Under the pieces are notes generated by a model, which was given only the letters and a program-made list of their open reading frames with translations, was not told the origin of the DNA and did not search any database. The position numbers were made by a program, and so were the translations under genes. 64,000 nucleotides of DNA from Luteimonas saliphila (lineage in GTDB: Bacteria > Pseudomonadota > Gammaproteobacteria > Xanthomonadales > Xanthomonadaceae), in assembly GCF_016774335.1 (NCBI RefSeq), contig NZ_JAETWA010000035.1, positions 62,001-126,000 on the forward strand, given 5' to 3'. This document shows, in pieces, positions 10,545 to 21,135 of this stretch. Position 1 is the first letter of the stretch. Every line of letters starts with the position of its first letter.

Positions 10545-11542
10545 CCGCTTCGCATGCCCGCGGCCGCGTCGCGCTGGCGGCGGTCGGCCTGGCGCTGCTG
10601 TCGGCGCTGTTCTTCACCATGACCTACGTGCTCAACCGCGCCAGCGCCAGCGATGGCGGCCACTGGGCGTGGCTGGCCTGCCTGCGCTACCTGATCACGC
10701 TGCCGCTGATGCTGCCGCTGATGCGTTTCCAGGGCGGCATGCGGCCGGTGTTGCGCGCGATCGCCGCGCATCCCTGGGCCTGGCTGCGCTGCGCGGCGAT
10801 CGGCTTCGTGCTGTTCTACGTGCTGCTGTCGTTCGCCGCGTCGAGCGGGCCATCGTGGCTGGTGGCCGGCTCGTTCCAGTTCACCGTGATCGCGGGGATG
10901 CTGTGCGCGCCGCTGCTGTACCGCGATGCGCGCGGACGGATCCCGCGCGCGGGCCTGGCGGTCGCGGCGACGATCCTCGCCGGCGTGCTGCTGATGCAGT
11001 TCGGCCACGCCAGCGGCGCGCTCGACCGCGCGGCGTGGATCGCGCTGGGCTGCGTGCTGGTGTCGGCGGTGGCCTATCCGCTCGGCAACCGGCTCTTGCT
11101 GTTGCACCTGGAACGCAGCGGCGAATCGCTGGGCGCCACCCAGCGCGTGTTCGGCCTGACCCTGGCCAGCCAGCCGCTGTGGCTGGTGGTCGCGGCGTAC
11201 GCGGCGTTCACCGCAGGGCCGCCGACCGCGGGGCAGGTGTGGCTGGCGACGGGCGTGGCGCTGTCGGCGGGCGTGATCGCCACGATCCTGTTCTTCCAGG
11301 CCACCGGCATGGTCCGCGACCAGCCGCTGGCGCTGGGCGCGGTCGAGGCGATGCAGGGCGCCGAGGTGCTGTTCGCGGTGCTGCTGGGCGTGCTGCTGCT
11401 GGGCGAGCCATGGCCGGGCGGCGCCACCCTGCTGGGCGCGGCGATCGTGGTCGCAGGCATCGCCGCGTTCGCCTGGGTGGTGGCGCGCTCTGCAGGCGGC
11501 AGCGGTTCGGTCAAGGCATTGCGCACGGACAAGGGCGCATGA
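10541..11542 (+). CDS. EmrE-like multidrug/metabolite (DMT) transporter in the biotin operon
   Basis: A 333-residue inner-membrane protein with about ten hydrophobic helices in two repeats, like drug/metabolite transporters of the multidrug-resistance efflux transporter group. The N-terminal segment [19 protein letters not shown] and the C-terminal [20 protein letters not shown] are typical. It overlaps bioF and bioH by ATGA at each end, so it is made with the biotin enzymes. A role in exporting or importing biotin or an intermediate is an inference from context; family members usually export drugs or metabolites. Confidence 0.85.
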
Positions 11543-12327
11543 GCGGCGAGCTGCACATCCAGACCCGCGGTCGCGGGCCGGACCTGGTGCTGCTGCATGG
11601 CTGGGCCATGCATTCGGGCGTGTTCGCCGGGCTGGCCGAACGGCTCGAACCACGCTTCACCCTGCATCTGGTCGACCTCCCCGGGCATGGCCACGGCCGC
11701 GACAGCACGCTGCCGCTGGCGCTGGAACCGGTGGTCGAGGCGATCGTCGCGCGGGTACCGCGCGCGCTGTGGGCGGGCTGGTCGCTGGGCGGCCTGTTCG
11801 CGCTGCATGCCGCGGCGACGCGCCCCGTTGCCGTGCGCGGCCTGGCGATGCTATGCGCGAGTCCGCGCTTCGTGCGCGGCGACGACTGGCCGCTGGGCAT
11901 GTCGCCGGAGATCTTCCGCGGCTTCGCACTGGGCCTGCGCAGCGACTGGCGCGCGACGCTCGATCGCTTCATCGCGCTCGAGGCCTTCGGCTCGGACGAT
12001 GCGCGCCACGAAATGCGCATGCTACGCGAGGAAGTATTCGCGCGCGGGCAGCCGGCCGCGCACGTTCTGGCCGATGGCCTCGGCCTGCTCGAGACCAGCG
12101 ATCTGCGCGAGGTGCTGCCGACGCTGGCGATGCCCACCCTGTGGCTGGCCGGGCGACGCGACCGGCTGGTCGACCCGCGCGCCATGCGTGCCGCGGCCGG
12201 GCAGGTGCCACGCGCGCGGCAGGTGGTGGTGGACCATGCCGGACACGCGCCGTTCCTCACCCACGCCGACGCGGTCGCATCCGCACTCGACGAACTGGCC
12301 GCGGCGGTGGAGGCTGACGCGCGATGA
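11539..12327 (+). CDS. bioH: Pimeloyl-[acyl-carrier protein] methyl ester esterase
   Basis: BioH cleaves the methyl ester of pimeloyl-ACP to release the substrate for BioF. The 262-residue alpha/beta hydrolase shows LLHGWAMHSGVF (oxyanion hole), the nucleophile elbow in AGWSLGGLFAL, an acid residue in AGRRDRLVDP and the catalytic His in DHAGHAPF. Position between bioF and bioC, with ATGA overlaps on both sides, makes the assignment firm. No signal peptide is present, as expected for a cytoplasmic enzyme. Confidence 0.95.
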   Translation: MSGELHIQTRGRGPDLVLLHGWAMHSGVFAGLAERLEPRFTLHLVDLPGHGHGRDSTLPLALEPVVEAIVARVPRALWAGWSLGGLFALHAAATRPVAVRGLAMLCASPRFVRGDDWPLGMSPEIFRGFALGLRSDWRATLDRFIALEAFGSDDARHEMRMLREEVFARGQPAAHVLADGLGLLETSDLREVLPTLAMPTLWLAGRRDRLVDPRAMRAAAGQVPRARQVVVDHAGHAPFLTHADAVASALDELAAAVEADAR

Positions 12328-13268
12328 AGCGCGAAACGCCACTCTTGTTCGACGCCCGCCAGGTGCGCCGCTCGTTCTCGCGCGCGTCGGCGGGGTACGC
12401 GTCGGCCGCAGAGCTGCAGCGCGAGATCGAGGCGCGCCTGCTCGAATCGCTCGACCTGCTGGCCCTGGTGCCGGGGCGCGACGCGCGCTGGTCGCCCGGG
12501 CTGGTGCTCGATGTCGGCAGCGGCCCCGGCCATGCGGCGCAGGCGATGCGCGAACGCTGGCCGAAAGCGCGGATCGTCGCGCTCGACCTGTCGCTGCCGA
12601 TGCTGCGCCAGGTGCAACCGCGCAGCGGCTGGAACCCGTTGCGCGCGCCGGTCGACCGCCTCTGCGCCGACCTGCGCACGCTGCCGCTGGCCGACGCCAG
12701 CGTCGACGTGCTGTTCTCCAACCTGTGCCTGCAGTGGATCGACGACCTGCCGGCGGCGTTCGCGGGATTCCGCCGCGTGCTCCGGCCGGGCGGGCTGCTG
12801 CTGTGCTCGACCTTCGGCCCGGACACGCTGTGGGAACTGCGCGAGGCGTTCGCGCGCGCCGACGACGAGGCGCCGCACGTCAGCCCGTTCGCCTCGATCG
12901 CGCAGTTCGGCGATGCGCTCATGCACGCCGGGTTCCGCGATCCGGTGCTCGACCGCGACCTGCTGATGCGCGGCCACGCCGACCTGCCGGCGCTGATGCG
13001 CGAACTGCGCGCGATCGGCGCCACCAATGCGCTGCACGCGCGCCGGCACACGCTCACCGGACGCGCGCGCTTCGCCGCGGCCGCGGCCGCCTACGAGCCG
13101 CTGCGCGGCGCCGGCCTGATGGGTGCGCAGGCCGCCTTGCTGCCCGCGAGCTGGGAAGTGATCACCGCGCTGGCCTGGGCACCGGAACCCGGTGCGCCGA
13201 TCCGCGGCCAGGGCGGCGAGATCGCGAGCTTCCCGGCCGACCGCATCCGCGTCCGCCGCCGCGCCTGA
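12324..13268 (+). CDS. bioC: Malonyl-[ACP] O-methyltransferase
   Basis: BioC methylates malonyl-ACP so that the fatty-acid machinery can build the pimeloyl chain. The 314-residue protein begins with the family pattern LLFDARQVRRSFSRASAGY. It has the SAM-binding motif LVLDVGSGPGHAA, an Asp in VALDLSLPM, and VDVLFSNLCLQWIDD. Last gene of the operon, overlapping bioH by ATGA. With BioH this is the BioC-BioH route to pimelate known from E. coli. bioA and bioD are not in the window. Confidence 0.95.
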   Translation: MKRETPLLFDARQVRRSFSRASAGYASAAELQREIEARLLESLDLLALVPGRDARWSPGLVLDVGSGPGHAAQAMRERWPKARIVALDLSLPMLRQVQPRSGWNPLRAPVDRLCADLRTLPLADASVDVLFSNLCLQWIDDLPAAFAGFRRVLRPGGLLLCSTFGPDTLWELREAFARADDEAPHVSPFASIAQFGDALMHAGFRDPVLDRDLLMRGHADLPALMRELRAIGATNALHARRHTLTGRARFAAAAAAYEPLRGAGLMGAQAALLPASWEVITALAWAPEPGAPIRGQGGEIASFPADRIRVRRRA

Positions 13269-13273
13269 CCCCT

Positions 13274-13513
13274 GCACGGTCCGGCCGCCGCGCCCGCGGA
13301 CCCGGATGCGGCCTTCGGCCTTATCCGGGCTACGACTTGCCGGCGACCCCCGTAGCCCGGGTAAGCGCAGCGCACCCGGGGCAACGCCCACGCCGCACGG
13401 TCCGGCCGCCGCGCCCGCGAACCCGGATGCGGCCTTCGGCCTTATCCGGGCGACGGCCTGCCGGCTCCCCCGTAGCCCGGGTAAGCGCAGCGCACCTGGG
13501 GCAATTCCACGCC
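13274..13513. repeat. Two tandem copies of a 121-base repeat unit
   Basis: Unit 1 starts at 13274 and unit 2 at 13395, both with GCACGGTCCGGCCGCC. Each contains CCGGATGCGGCCTTCGG and then CGTAGCCCGGGTAAGCGCAG. The copies differ at only a few bases. The two inner motifs are partly complementary (CCGGGCTAC/GTAGCCCGG), so each unit could fold. It lies right after bioC and may serve as its 3' end. Confidence 0.85.
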
Positions 13514-13607
13514 GCATCGCACGTCACGGCGCGGCCGCGCGGCACGGCCGCGATTCAGATCGCGCCGCATAGACTCGCGGCGCTCCCGTCGCCAGAAGAT
13601 GCCACCG

Positions 13608-14204
13608 ATGAAACCCCTGATCGCCGCGCTGTGCCTGGCCCTCGTCCCGCTCGCCGGCGCCCATGCGCAGTCCTCGCGCGTCGACCTGTCCGGGATCGAT
13701 CCGATGCAGGTGATCGCCGGCGCGAACGACGTGCTGCTACGCGCGCCCGACGCCGACGTCGACCGCCTGTTCAAGGCGGTGCATGCCGCTTCGCGCAACG
13801 ACGCCGAGGCGCGTGGCCTGTGCGCGCTGTTCGAACCCGATGCCGACCGCAGCCTCGTGGGCCTGCAGCGCGCCGCCAACGCGCTGGGCGAGACCAGCCG
13901 GATGCGCTTCGTGGAGGCGGTGACCGCGGTCGCGGTGAACGGCCTGCAGGGCCAGCCCCAGGCTTACGACCCCGCGGTGGGCGAGCAGGCGCTCAAGGCC
14001 GCCACCGTGACCGGGATGATGCTGCACGACGGCTTCATGCTCGGGCTGTCCAGCAACGGGCGCGACAGCGCCAGCCGCGACGCGCGCTGCACCTCGTTCC
14101 GGCAGCTGGTGGACGTGCTCGATGGCTTCAGCATCGGCGAACGCGTGGCGGCGACGCGCTACCTGCTGCGCGAGGGCCTGGACCGTTACGGCAGCGAACT
14201 CTAG
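13608..14204 (+). CDS. Secreted hypothetical protein
   Basis: A 198-residue protein with a clear signal peptide (MKPLIAALCLALVPLAGAHAQ). I see no known domain. The mature part is mostly helical in character, with hydrophobic repeats around VEAVTAVAVNGL and VGEQALKAATVTGMMLHDGFML, and two cysteines (in GLCALF and DARCTSF) that could pair. The ATG at 13608 is preferred over 13599 because AGAAG ends 9 bases upstream of it. Its TAG stop shares bases with the stop of the convergent glucanase gene. Confidence 0.75.
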   Translation: MKPLIAALCLALVPLAGAHAQSSRVDLSGIDPMQVIAGANDVLLRAPDADVDRLFKAVHAASRNDAEARGLCALFEPDADRSLVGLQRAANALGETSRMRFVEAVTAVAVNGLQGQPQAYDPAVGEQALKAATVTGMMLHDGFMLGLSSNGRDSASRDARCTSFRQLVDVLDGFSIGERVAATRYLLREGLDRYGSEL

Positions 14205-15244
14205 CGCTCGGTCGAGCGCGCCGGTTGCGTGCGGCCCGGCACGGTCTTGCGCACCGGGGTCCGCGGTGGCGCCTGCGGCACCACGGCCCGTGGCACACCA
14301 CCCTGCAGCCCCGCGGCCGGCGGCGCCGGATTCGCGCGCGGCGGCGCCAGCGGCTGGCTGCCGCTGCGACGCAGGCGCTGCCCGGGCTGGTAGACGCGCA
14401 CCCAGTCGACGTACATCCGCTGCGGGAACACGCTGGTCGTATCCGGGCTGCCCGGCCAGTTGCCGCCGACCGCGACGTTGAGCAGCACGAAGAACGGCTG
14501 GTCGAACACCCATGGGCCACGCGCCTCGACCTGGGCCCGGGTGACGCCGTAGAACGGCTGTCCGTCGACGAACCAGCGCACGCCTTGGCTGTCCCATTCC
14601 ATCGCGTACACGTGGTAGCCCGCGTCCGCCCGTTCTCCCAGGTCGTGGGTACCGCTGAACGGCGTGTTGCCAGAATAGCCGGGGCCGTGCAGCGCGCCGT
14701 GGGTCAGGTGCGGCTCGAAGCCGACGTGTTCCATGATGTCGATCTCGCCGCTCTGCGGCCAGCCGACGTCGCCGAGGTTGCCGCCCAGCATCCAGAACGC
14801 CGGCCAGATGCCCTGGGTCTGCGGCAGCCGGATGCGCGCCTCGACCCGGCCGTGGCGGAACTCGCGCTTGCCGCGCGTGATCATGCGCGTGGAGCTGTAC
14901 TGGCAGGCGCCGTACCAGCAACTGGCACCGGCAGGCGCACCGCGACGCGCCTCGATCACCAGCACGTTGCTGCCGGCCATCGCGTCGTACTGGATGAAGG
15001 CGTTCTGTCCGGCCGTGTAGTACTGCAGTTCGTTGTTGCCCCAGCCGTGGCCGCCGGTCTCGAAGGTCCAGTCGGCGGCGTCGGCGGTATCGAACTCGTC
15101 CGACCAGACCAGGGCGCCGGCGGCGACTGCCGCCGGGCGTGACTCGCTGGCGGCGCGCGGCAGCCCGGTCGCCGCGCAGGCCGCGGAGGCGAGGCAGGCC
15201 AGCAGCACCAGGCTGTGCAGCCGAGGGGCGGGGACGTCGTGCAT
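14201..15244 (-). CDS. Glycoside hydrolase family 16 beta-glucanase, exported
   Basis: A 347-residue exported enzyme predicted to cut beta-1,3 or mixed beta-glucans (laminarinase/lichenase type). The catalytic GH16 motif ExDxxE is present in GEIDIMEHVG, with supporting WSDEFD at the start of the domain, GWGNNELQYY, and PFFVLLNVAVGGNWPG near the end. The chosen ATG at 15244 follows AGGAG with 9 bases spacing and starts a signal peptide ending near ACAATG. After the domain, a 50-residue Pro/Arg-rich tail has no assigned role. The gene is convergent with the secreted hypothetical upstream of it. Confidence 0.92.
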   Translation of the reverse strand: MHDVPAPRLHSLVLLACLASAACAATGLPRAASESRPAAVAAGALVWSDEFDTADAADWTFETGGHGWGNNELQYYTAGQNAFIQYDAMAGSNVLVIEARRGAPAGASCWYGACQYSSTRMITRGKREFRHGRVEARIRLPQTQGIWPAFWMLGGNLGDVGWPQSGEIDIMEHVGFEPHLTHGALHGPGYSGNTPFSGTHDLGERADAGYHVYAMEWDSQGVRWFVDGQPFYGVTRAQVEARGPWVFDQPFFVLLNVAVGGNWPGSPDTTSVFPQRMYVDWVRVYQPGQRLRRSGSQPLAPPRANPAPPAAGLQGGVPRAVVPQAPPRTPVRKTVPGRTQPARSTER

Positions 15245-15285
15245 GCGTGCGTGCTCCTGTGCGTCGCGACGGCGCTGCATGCGGC

Positions 15286-15723
15286 TCAGCGCACCTGCGC
15301 CAGCCAGTGTTCGAGGTTGTAGTAGTTGCTCACCCGCGCGATGCGGCCGTCTCGGATGTCGAAGAACGCGCCGCCCGGCAGCACGTAGCGCTGGCCACGC
15401 GCCGCCGGCGCATCCGGCCCGGCACCCGGGTCGGTGGCGAGGTATTCGCCGTGGACTACGTACTCGGCCGCGGCGCGCGCGCCGTCGACGCTGGCCATCA
15501 CCACGATCTCGCGCAACTGTTCGCGGTAGCAGCGGTCCATGCGCGCCATGAACGCGGCGAACGCCTCGCGACCGGTCTCGCGCGGACCCTGGTTGAGGTC
15601 GTGCGCCACGTCGTCGGTGAGCAGCGCCAGCATGGCCTCGCGATCGCCGCGGTTGAACGCGGCGTAGTAGGCGAGCACCAGTTCGGTGCCGCGGTCGTGG
15701 AGGCGGTTGCCGTCGATGCGCAT
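15286..15723 (-). CDS. SnoaL/NTF2-like protein (ketosteroid isomerase-related)
   Basis: A 145-residue protein of the NTF2-like cone fold, indicated by LVLAYYAAFNRGDREAMLALLTDDV at the N-terminus and GGAFFDIRDGRIARVSNYYNL at the C-terminus. Both are typical of ketosteroid isomerase-related proteins of the SnoaL group. Substrate or enzyme activity is unknown. GAGGGGA upstream supports the ATG at 15723. It lies in a run of reverse-strand genes between the YdcF-like gene and the glucanase. Confidence 0.85.
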   Translation of the reverse strand: MRIDGNRLHDRGTELVLAYYAAFNRGDREAMLALLTDDVAHDLNQGPRETGREAFAAFMARMDRCYREQLREIVVMASVDGARAAAEYVVHGEYLATDPGAGPDAPAARGQRYVLPGGAFFDIRDGRIARVSNYYNLEHWLAQVR

Positions 15724-15824
15724 GGCTGGGATTTCCCCTCGGGGCGCGCCGGTCTGCGCGGCCGCCATGATAACGCGCCGTCCGCCTGCCGCTCCCGACA
15801 TGCCCGCCGGCTGGATGCGCGCCG

Positions 15825-16427
15825 CTACTGCGGTCGCACGAACAGGTCGCGATGGAAGAAATACACCTCGCGCGCGAGGAACTCCCAGCGGGTGCGGAAC
15901 GAGCGGAAGCGCGTGATCGGCGTCGGCGAGCCGAGCGCGTCGATGCCCAGGCCGCGGCTCAACCGCAGCGCGCGCGCCATGTGCAGCGGATCGCTGACCA
16001 CGATCGCGCTGCGCAGGCCGTGTTCGAGCATCAGCCGGCGCGCCTCGAACAGGTTTTGGTAGGTGGTCTGCGAAGTCGATTCGATCAGGATCGCATCGGC
16101 GGAAATGCCCTGGCGGATCGCGTGGCGGCGCGCGACCTGCGATTCGGCGAACCGTGCGCCGCCTCCGCCGTAGCCGCCGGTGAAGATCAGCCTGTCGGCG
16201 TAGCCGCGGCGGAACAGGTCGAGCCCGTGCTCGATCCGCGCCTCGAACACCGGGGACGGCACCGCGTCGTAGGCGGCGGCACCGAGCACGATGATGGCGT
16301 CGGCCTGCGCCACCTGGTCGCGTTCGCCGACCCAGTGGATCCACGCCGCCACGCCGCCCAGCCACAGCGCGCACAGCAGCAGCAGGCGCAGCAGCAGGCG
16401 CAGCGGCCGCCAGCCGGTGGAGGGCAT
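15825..16427 (-). CDS. YdcF/SanA-like DUF218 membrane protein
   Basis: A 200-residue protein with an N-terminal membrane anchor (LRLLLRLLLLCALWLGGVAAW) and a DUF218 domain. Markers are ADAIIVLGAAAYD, RLIFTGGYGGG, ESTSQTTYQNLFEARRLM and SAIVVSDPLHMARAL. Relatives (SanA, ElyC, YdcF) act in envelope or peptidoglycan homeostasis, but the activity of this branch is not defined. It begins 11 bases after the dehydratase stop, so the two are probably cotranscribed. Confidence 0.88.
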   Translation of the reverse strand: MPSTGWRPLRLLLRLLLLCALWLGGVAAWIHWVGERDQVAQADAIIVLGAAAYDAVPSPVFEARIEHGLDLFRRGYADRLIFTGGYGGGGARFAESQVARRHAIRQGISADAILIESTSQTTYQNLFEARRLMLEHGLRSAIVVSDPLHMARALRLSRGLGIDALGSPTPITRFRSFRTRWEFLAREVYFFHRDLFVRPQ

Positions 16428-16438
16428 GCGCCGACGCC

Positions 16439-17404
16439 TCACCGGTCCACCCAGGGCAGCCGGTCGGGGTCGACGTTGCCGCCCGACAGGATGATCCCCA
16501 CCCGGCGCCCGGCGAACCGCCGCGGATGCGCGAGCACTGCCGCCAGCGCGATCGCCGAGGAAGGTTCCACCAGCAGCTTGAAATGCTCCAGCACCAGTCG
16601 CATCGCGGCGACGGTGGCGTCGTCGTCGATCGCCAGCACCTGCGCGCCGTGGTCGCGCAGGATGCGGAAGTTCGGCTCGCCCAGGAGGCCGCGCAGGCCG
16701 TCGCAGACGGTCTCGGGCACCAGCTCCCTGACCCGTTCGCCGCGCTGCAGCGATTGCAGGGTATCCGCCGCGCCCGCGGGTTCGGCGAGCACCAGCTCCA
16801 CATGCGGCGCGCACCCGGCCAGCGCGATCGCGGTGCCCGAGGCGAGCCCGCCGCCGCCCACCGGAACCACCACCACGTCGAGGTCCGCCGCCTCGCCCAG
16901 CAGCTCCAGGGCGGCCGTGCCCTGGCCCGCGATCACCCGCGGGTGGGTGTAGGGATGCACCAGCAGCGCGCCGCTGGCCTGCTGCACCTGCGCGCACACC
17001 GCCTCGCGCGCGGCGATGGTCGCCTCGCAACGGTGCAGGATCGCGCCCTGGGCCGCGATCAATGCCAGTTTCGAACGCACCGCGCCCTCGGGCGCGACCA
17101 CGTGGCAGGGAATCCCGCGCAGCCGCGCCGCCGTCGCGAGCGCCGCGCCGTGGTTGCCGGAGGAGTGGGTGACCACGCCGCCCGCCGCAGCGTCGTCGTC
17201 GAGCGAGAACACCGCGTTGCAGGCGCCGCGGAACTTGAACGCGCCCGCGCGCTGCAGGCATTCGGCCTTGAACGCGAGCCCGCAGCCGGCGAGGGCATCG
17301 AGGGCGGCGGCGTGCAGGACCGGGGTGGCGCGCGCGTGGGGGGCGATCCGCGCCGCCGCATCCAGCACGTCGTCGAACTGCGGGAGCGGCGTGTCGGCGG
17401 GCAT
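16439..17404 (-). CDS. PLP-dependent threonine/serine dehydratase-like enzyme
   Basis: A 321-residue fold-type II PLP enzyme. The cofactor lysine is in RAGAFKFRGACNA, the substrate loop is SSGNHGAALA, and the phosphate-binding glycine loop is VPVGGGGLASG. It lacks the C-terminal ACT-type regulatory domain of biosynthetic IlvA, so it resembles catabolic threonine dehydratases, serine racemase or hydroxyaspartate dehydratases. The ATG at 17404 is the likely start, though the frame is open further upstream and no strong ribosome site is visible. The exact substrate is not deducible. Confidence 0.88.
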   Translation of the reverse strand: MPADTPLPQFDDVLDAAARIAPHARATPVLHAAALDALAGCGLAFKAECLQRAGAFKFRGACNAVFSLDDDAAAGGVVTHSSGNHGAALATAARLRGIPCHVVAPEGAVRSKLALIAAQGAILHRCEATIAAREAVCAQVQQASGALLVHPYTHPRVIAGQGTAALELLGEAADLDVVVVPVGGGGLASGTAIALAGCAPHVELVLAEPAGAADTLQSLQRGERVRELVPETVCDGLRGLLGEPNFRILRDHGAQVLAIDDDATVAAMRLVLEHFKLLVEPSSAIALAAVLAHPRRFAGRRVGIILSGGNVDPDRLPWVDR

Positions 17405-17528
17405 GCCACAGAGACTAGCCGATCGCCGTCGGGCGTGTTCAGGTAGCGGAACGCGGCAACCGGGAGGGTTAAGCACGGATTCAATCCCCCGGGCCGATGC
17501 TGCAGCCTCGTAGAACGGGGGATTCGCC

Positions 17529-18218
17529 ATGTTCCGCAAGCTGTTGATCGCCCTGGTGGCTACGGCCGCACTGGCGGGCTGCGCCAGCGATTACTACTAC
17601 CGGGGCCACGGCGGTGGCGACTACTACTACGGCAGCCCCGCCCCCTCGAGCTATTACGGCGCGCCCTACAGTTCGCTCGGCTACGGCTACGGCGGCTGGT
17701 ACGGCGGCGTCGGGTATGGGTACGGCTACGGTTACCCGTACCGCTATGGCAGCCGCTACGGATACTCGCCCTACCATGGCTACTACGGCTGGCCGCACTA
17801 CTACTACCGGCCGCACCGTCCGCGTCCCCCGCACCAGCCCGAGAACCCCGAGCCGCCGCAGACGGTGGAACGCGGGACCGGCGGCAACCTGCCGCCCCGG
17901 CGCCGCAGCGTTCCCCAGGCGCAGCCGCAGCAGGCGCAGATGGCGCCGCAACCGATCCGCCGCAATTCCGGCCAGCCGCTGATGCGGGCGCCCTCGCCCG
18001 AGCCGGCGGCGCAGCCGCGGGCGATCCAGCGACTGCCCTCGCGCCCCATGGCGCCGGCGGCCGCGCCGCGTGCCGAGCCGCGTGCTGAGCCGCGGGCGAT
18101 CCAGCAACCGCAGGTCTCGGCCCCGCGGACAGCGCCGGTGCCGCGCAGTGCGCCGCGGATGGAGCGCCTGACGGAACGCCCGGCCTCCCGACAGGCGGTG
18201 CCGCGGCAGGAAGATTAG
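17529..18218 (+). CDS. Tyr/Gly-rich and Pro/Gln-rich lipoprotein of unknown function
   Basis: A 229-residue predicted lipoprotein. The signal sequence MFRKLLIALVATAALAGCAS carries the lipobox LAGC. The mature protein has two low-complexity parts. Residues 22-95 are dominated by Tyr and Gly (DYYYRGHGGGDYYYG, GYGYGYGYPYRYG); residues 96-229 are rich in Pro, Arg, Gln and Ala with repeated PRAEPRAIQ-like units. I recognise no domain. Such composition suggests an unstructured surface or periplasmic adhesive protein, but that is speculation. Confidence 0.75.
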   Translation: MFRKLLIALVATAALAGCASDYYYRGHGGGDYYYGSPAPSSYYGAPYSSLGYGYGGWYGGVGYGYGYGYPYRYGSRYGYSPYHGYYGWPHYYYRPHRPRPPHQPENPEPPQTVERGTGGNLPPRRRSVPQAQPQQAQMAPQPIRRNSGQPLMRAPSPEPAAQPRAIQRLPSRPMAPAAAPRAEPRAEPRAIQQPQVSAPRTAPVPRSAPRMERLTERPASRQAVPRQED

Positions 18219-18311
18219 GTCCCGCTCCCCCTTGCACTGGGACCCGGGGACGTTCAAGCTATCCGGGCTGACCGGCTGCGTCGGATTTCGACGTATCAGG
18301 TCCGGAAAGAC

Positions 18312-18437
18312 AAAAATAAAGCGTTTCCGCTTGTCGACACCCGGCGGGGGATACCGGATCCCCCCTGTTCCGCTCCCGCCGGGCGTCGGCGCCTCTTGCA
18401 CCGAGGCGCCCGGCGCCGCCCCGTGGTTCGCGGCGCC
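18312..18437 (-). ncRNA. Candidate structured small RNA (unidentified)
   Basis: This gene-free stretch contains several stable stems in a row: GGCGCCGC/GCGGCGCC (18412-18419 with 18430-18437), GGCGCCTC/GAGGCGCC (18388-18395 with 18403-18410), and CCCGGCGGG/CCCGCCGGG (18340-18348 with 18375-18383) around an inner GGGGGAT hairpin. On the reverse strand it ends in AAGCG-GAAA-CGCTT followed by TATTTTTG, a canonical Rho-independent terminator with no coding gene upstream. The strand is uncertain: a forward transcript could instead end at the 18451-18487 hairpin. No RNA family was recognised. Confidence 0.35.
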
Positions 18438-18450
18438 CATGCAAAAGAAT

Positions 18451-18487
18451 GGGGCCGGATGTCCCCCGACATCCGGCCCCTTTGCTT
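18451..18487 (+). terminator. Strong hairpin, probable intrinsic terminator
   Basis: A perfect 13-base stem (18451-18463 with 18468-18480) with a CCCC loop is followed by TTTGCTT. On the other side AAAAG precedes it, so it may work in both directions. It lies 230 bases after the lipoprotein stop and about 200 bases before mnmG. Confidence 0.6.
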
Positions 18488-18683
18488 CCCCGGGTTGTGC
18501 ATGGCCAGCCCTGTTCCAATCTCCGGCCGCGCCCCCCTTGACGCTTGCCAGCCCGGGTGCAGGAAGTAAGCTCGCAGGAAGCGTGCCAACCTCCGCCAAC
18601 CCGTCCGCGGCGCTTGCGCCGCGAATGCCGGACGAAACCAATCCAGGCGCGCCTCGGCTCCCGGCGGCGGCCAGCGGGACACC

Positions 18684-20621
<1,938 letters not shown>

Positions 20622-20694
20622 GCCAGCCCCGCGCCATCCCGCGATAGGCGTCTTCCGTCACGGACGTGGCGAGCGACCGCGTCGTTAGCGCCGG

Positions 20695-21135
20695 TCACCC
20701 GGCGGCATGCGCCCGCGCCCAGCGCACGATTTCGCCGGCCGGCATCGCGCCGGACATCCGAGCCAGTTCGCGGCCGTGCAGGAACAGCGCCAGCGTCGGG
20801 ATACTGCGGATATCGAAGCGTGCGCCGAGGCCTGGATTCGCCTGGGTGTCCACCTTCCCCAACCGGATCGAAGGTTCGAGCTGCGCGGCGGCGGCTTCGA
20901 AATGCGGGGCCATGACCTTGCACGGACCGCACCACGGCGCCCAGAAGTCGACCAGCAGCGGCAGGTCCGAACGCGATGCGTGCAGGTCGAAGCCGGCAGC
21001 GTCCAGCGCCAGCGGCTGCGCGTTGAACAACGCCTTGCCGCAGCGGCCGCAGTTCGGCGCGTCGCCCAGGCGTGCGGCGGGCACGCGGTTCAATGCGCTG
21101 CAATGCGGACAGGGGACCTGCAACGCAGCGGTCAT
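20695..21135 (-). CDS. trxC: Thioredoxin 2 (zinc-finger thioredoxin)
   Basis: A 146-residue cytoplasmic disulfide reductase. The N-terminal zinc finger has CPHC and CGRC pairs. The thioredoxin domain has the redox site WAPWCGPCK and the cis-proline SIPTLALF. It is the last gene of a seven-gene operon headed by the sulfide:quinone reductase and overlaps osmC by ATGA. In that setting reduction of protein persulfides, a known thioredoxin activity, is a plausible role. E. coli TrxC is an oxidative-stress protein of the same size. Confidence 0.95.
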   Translation of the reverse strand: MTAALQVPCPHCSALNRVPAARLGDAPNCGRCGKALFNAQPLALDAAGFDLHASRSDLPLLVDFWAPWCGPCKVMAPHFEAAAAQLEPSIRLGKVDTQANPGLGARFDIRSIPTLALFLHGRELARMSGAMPAGEIVRWARAHAAG

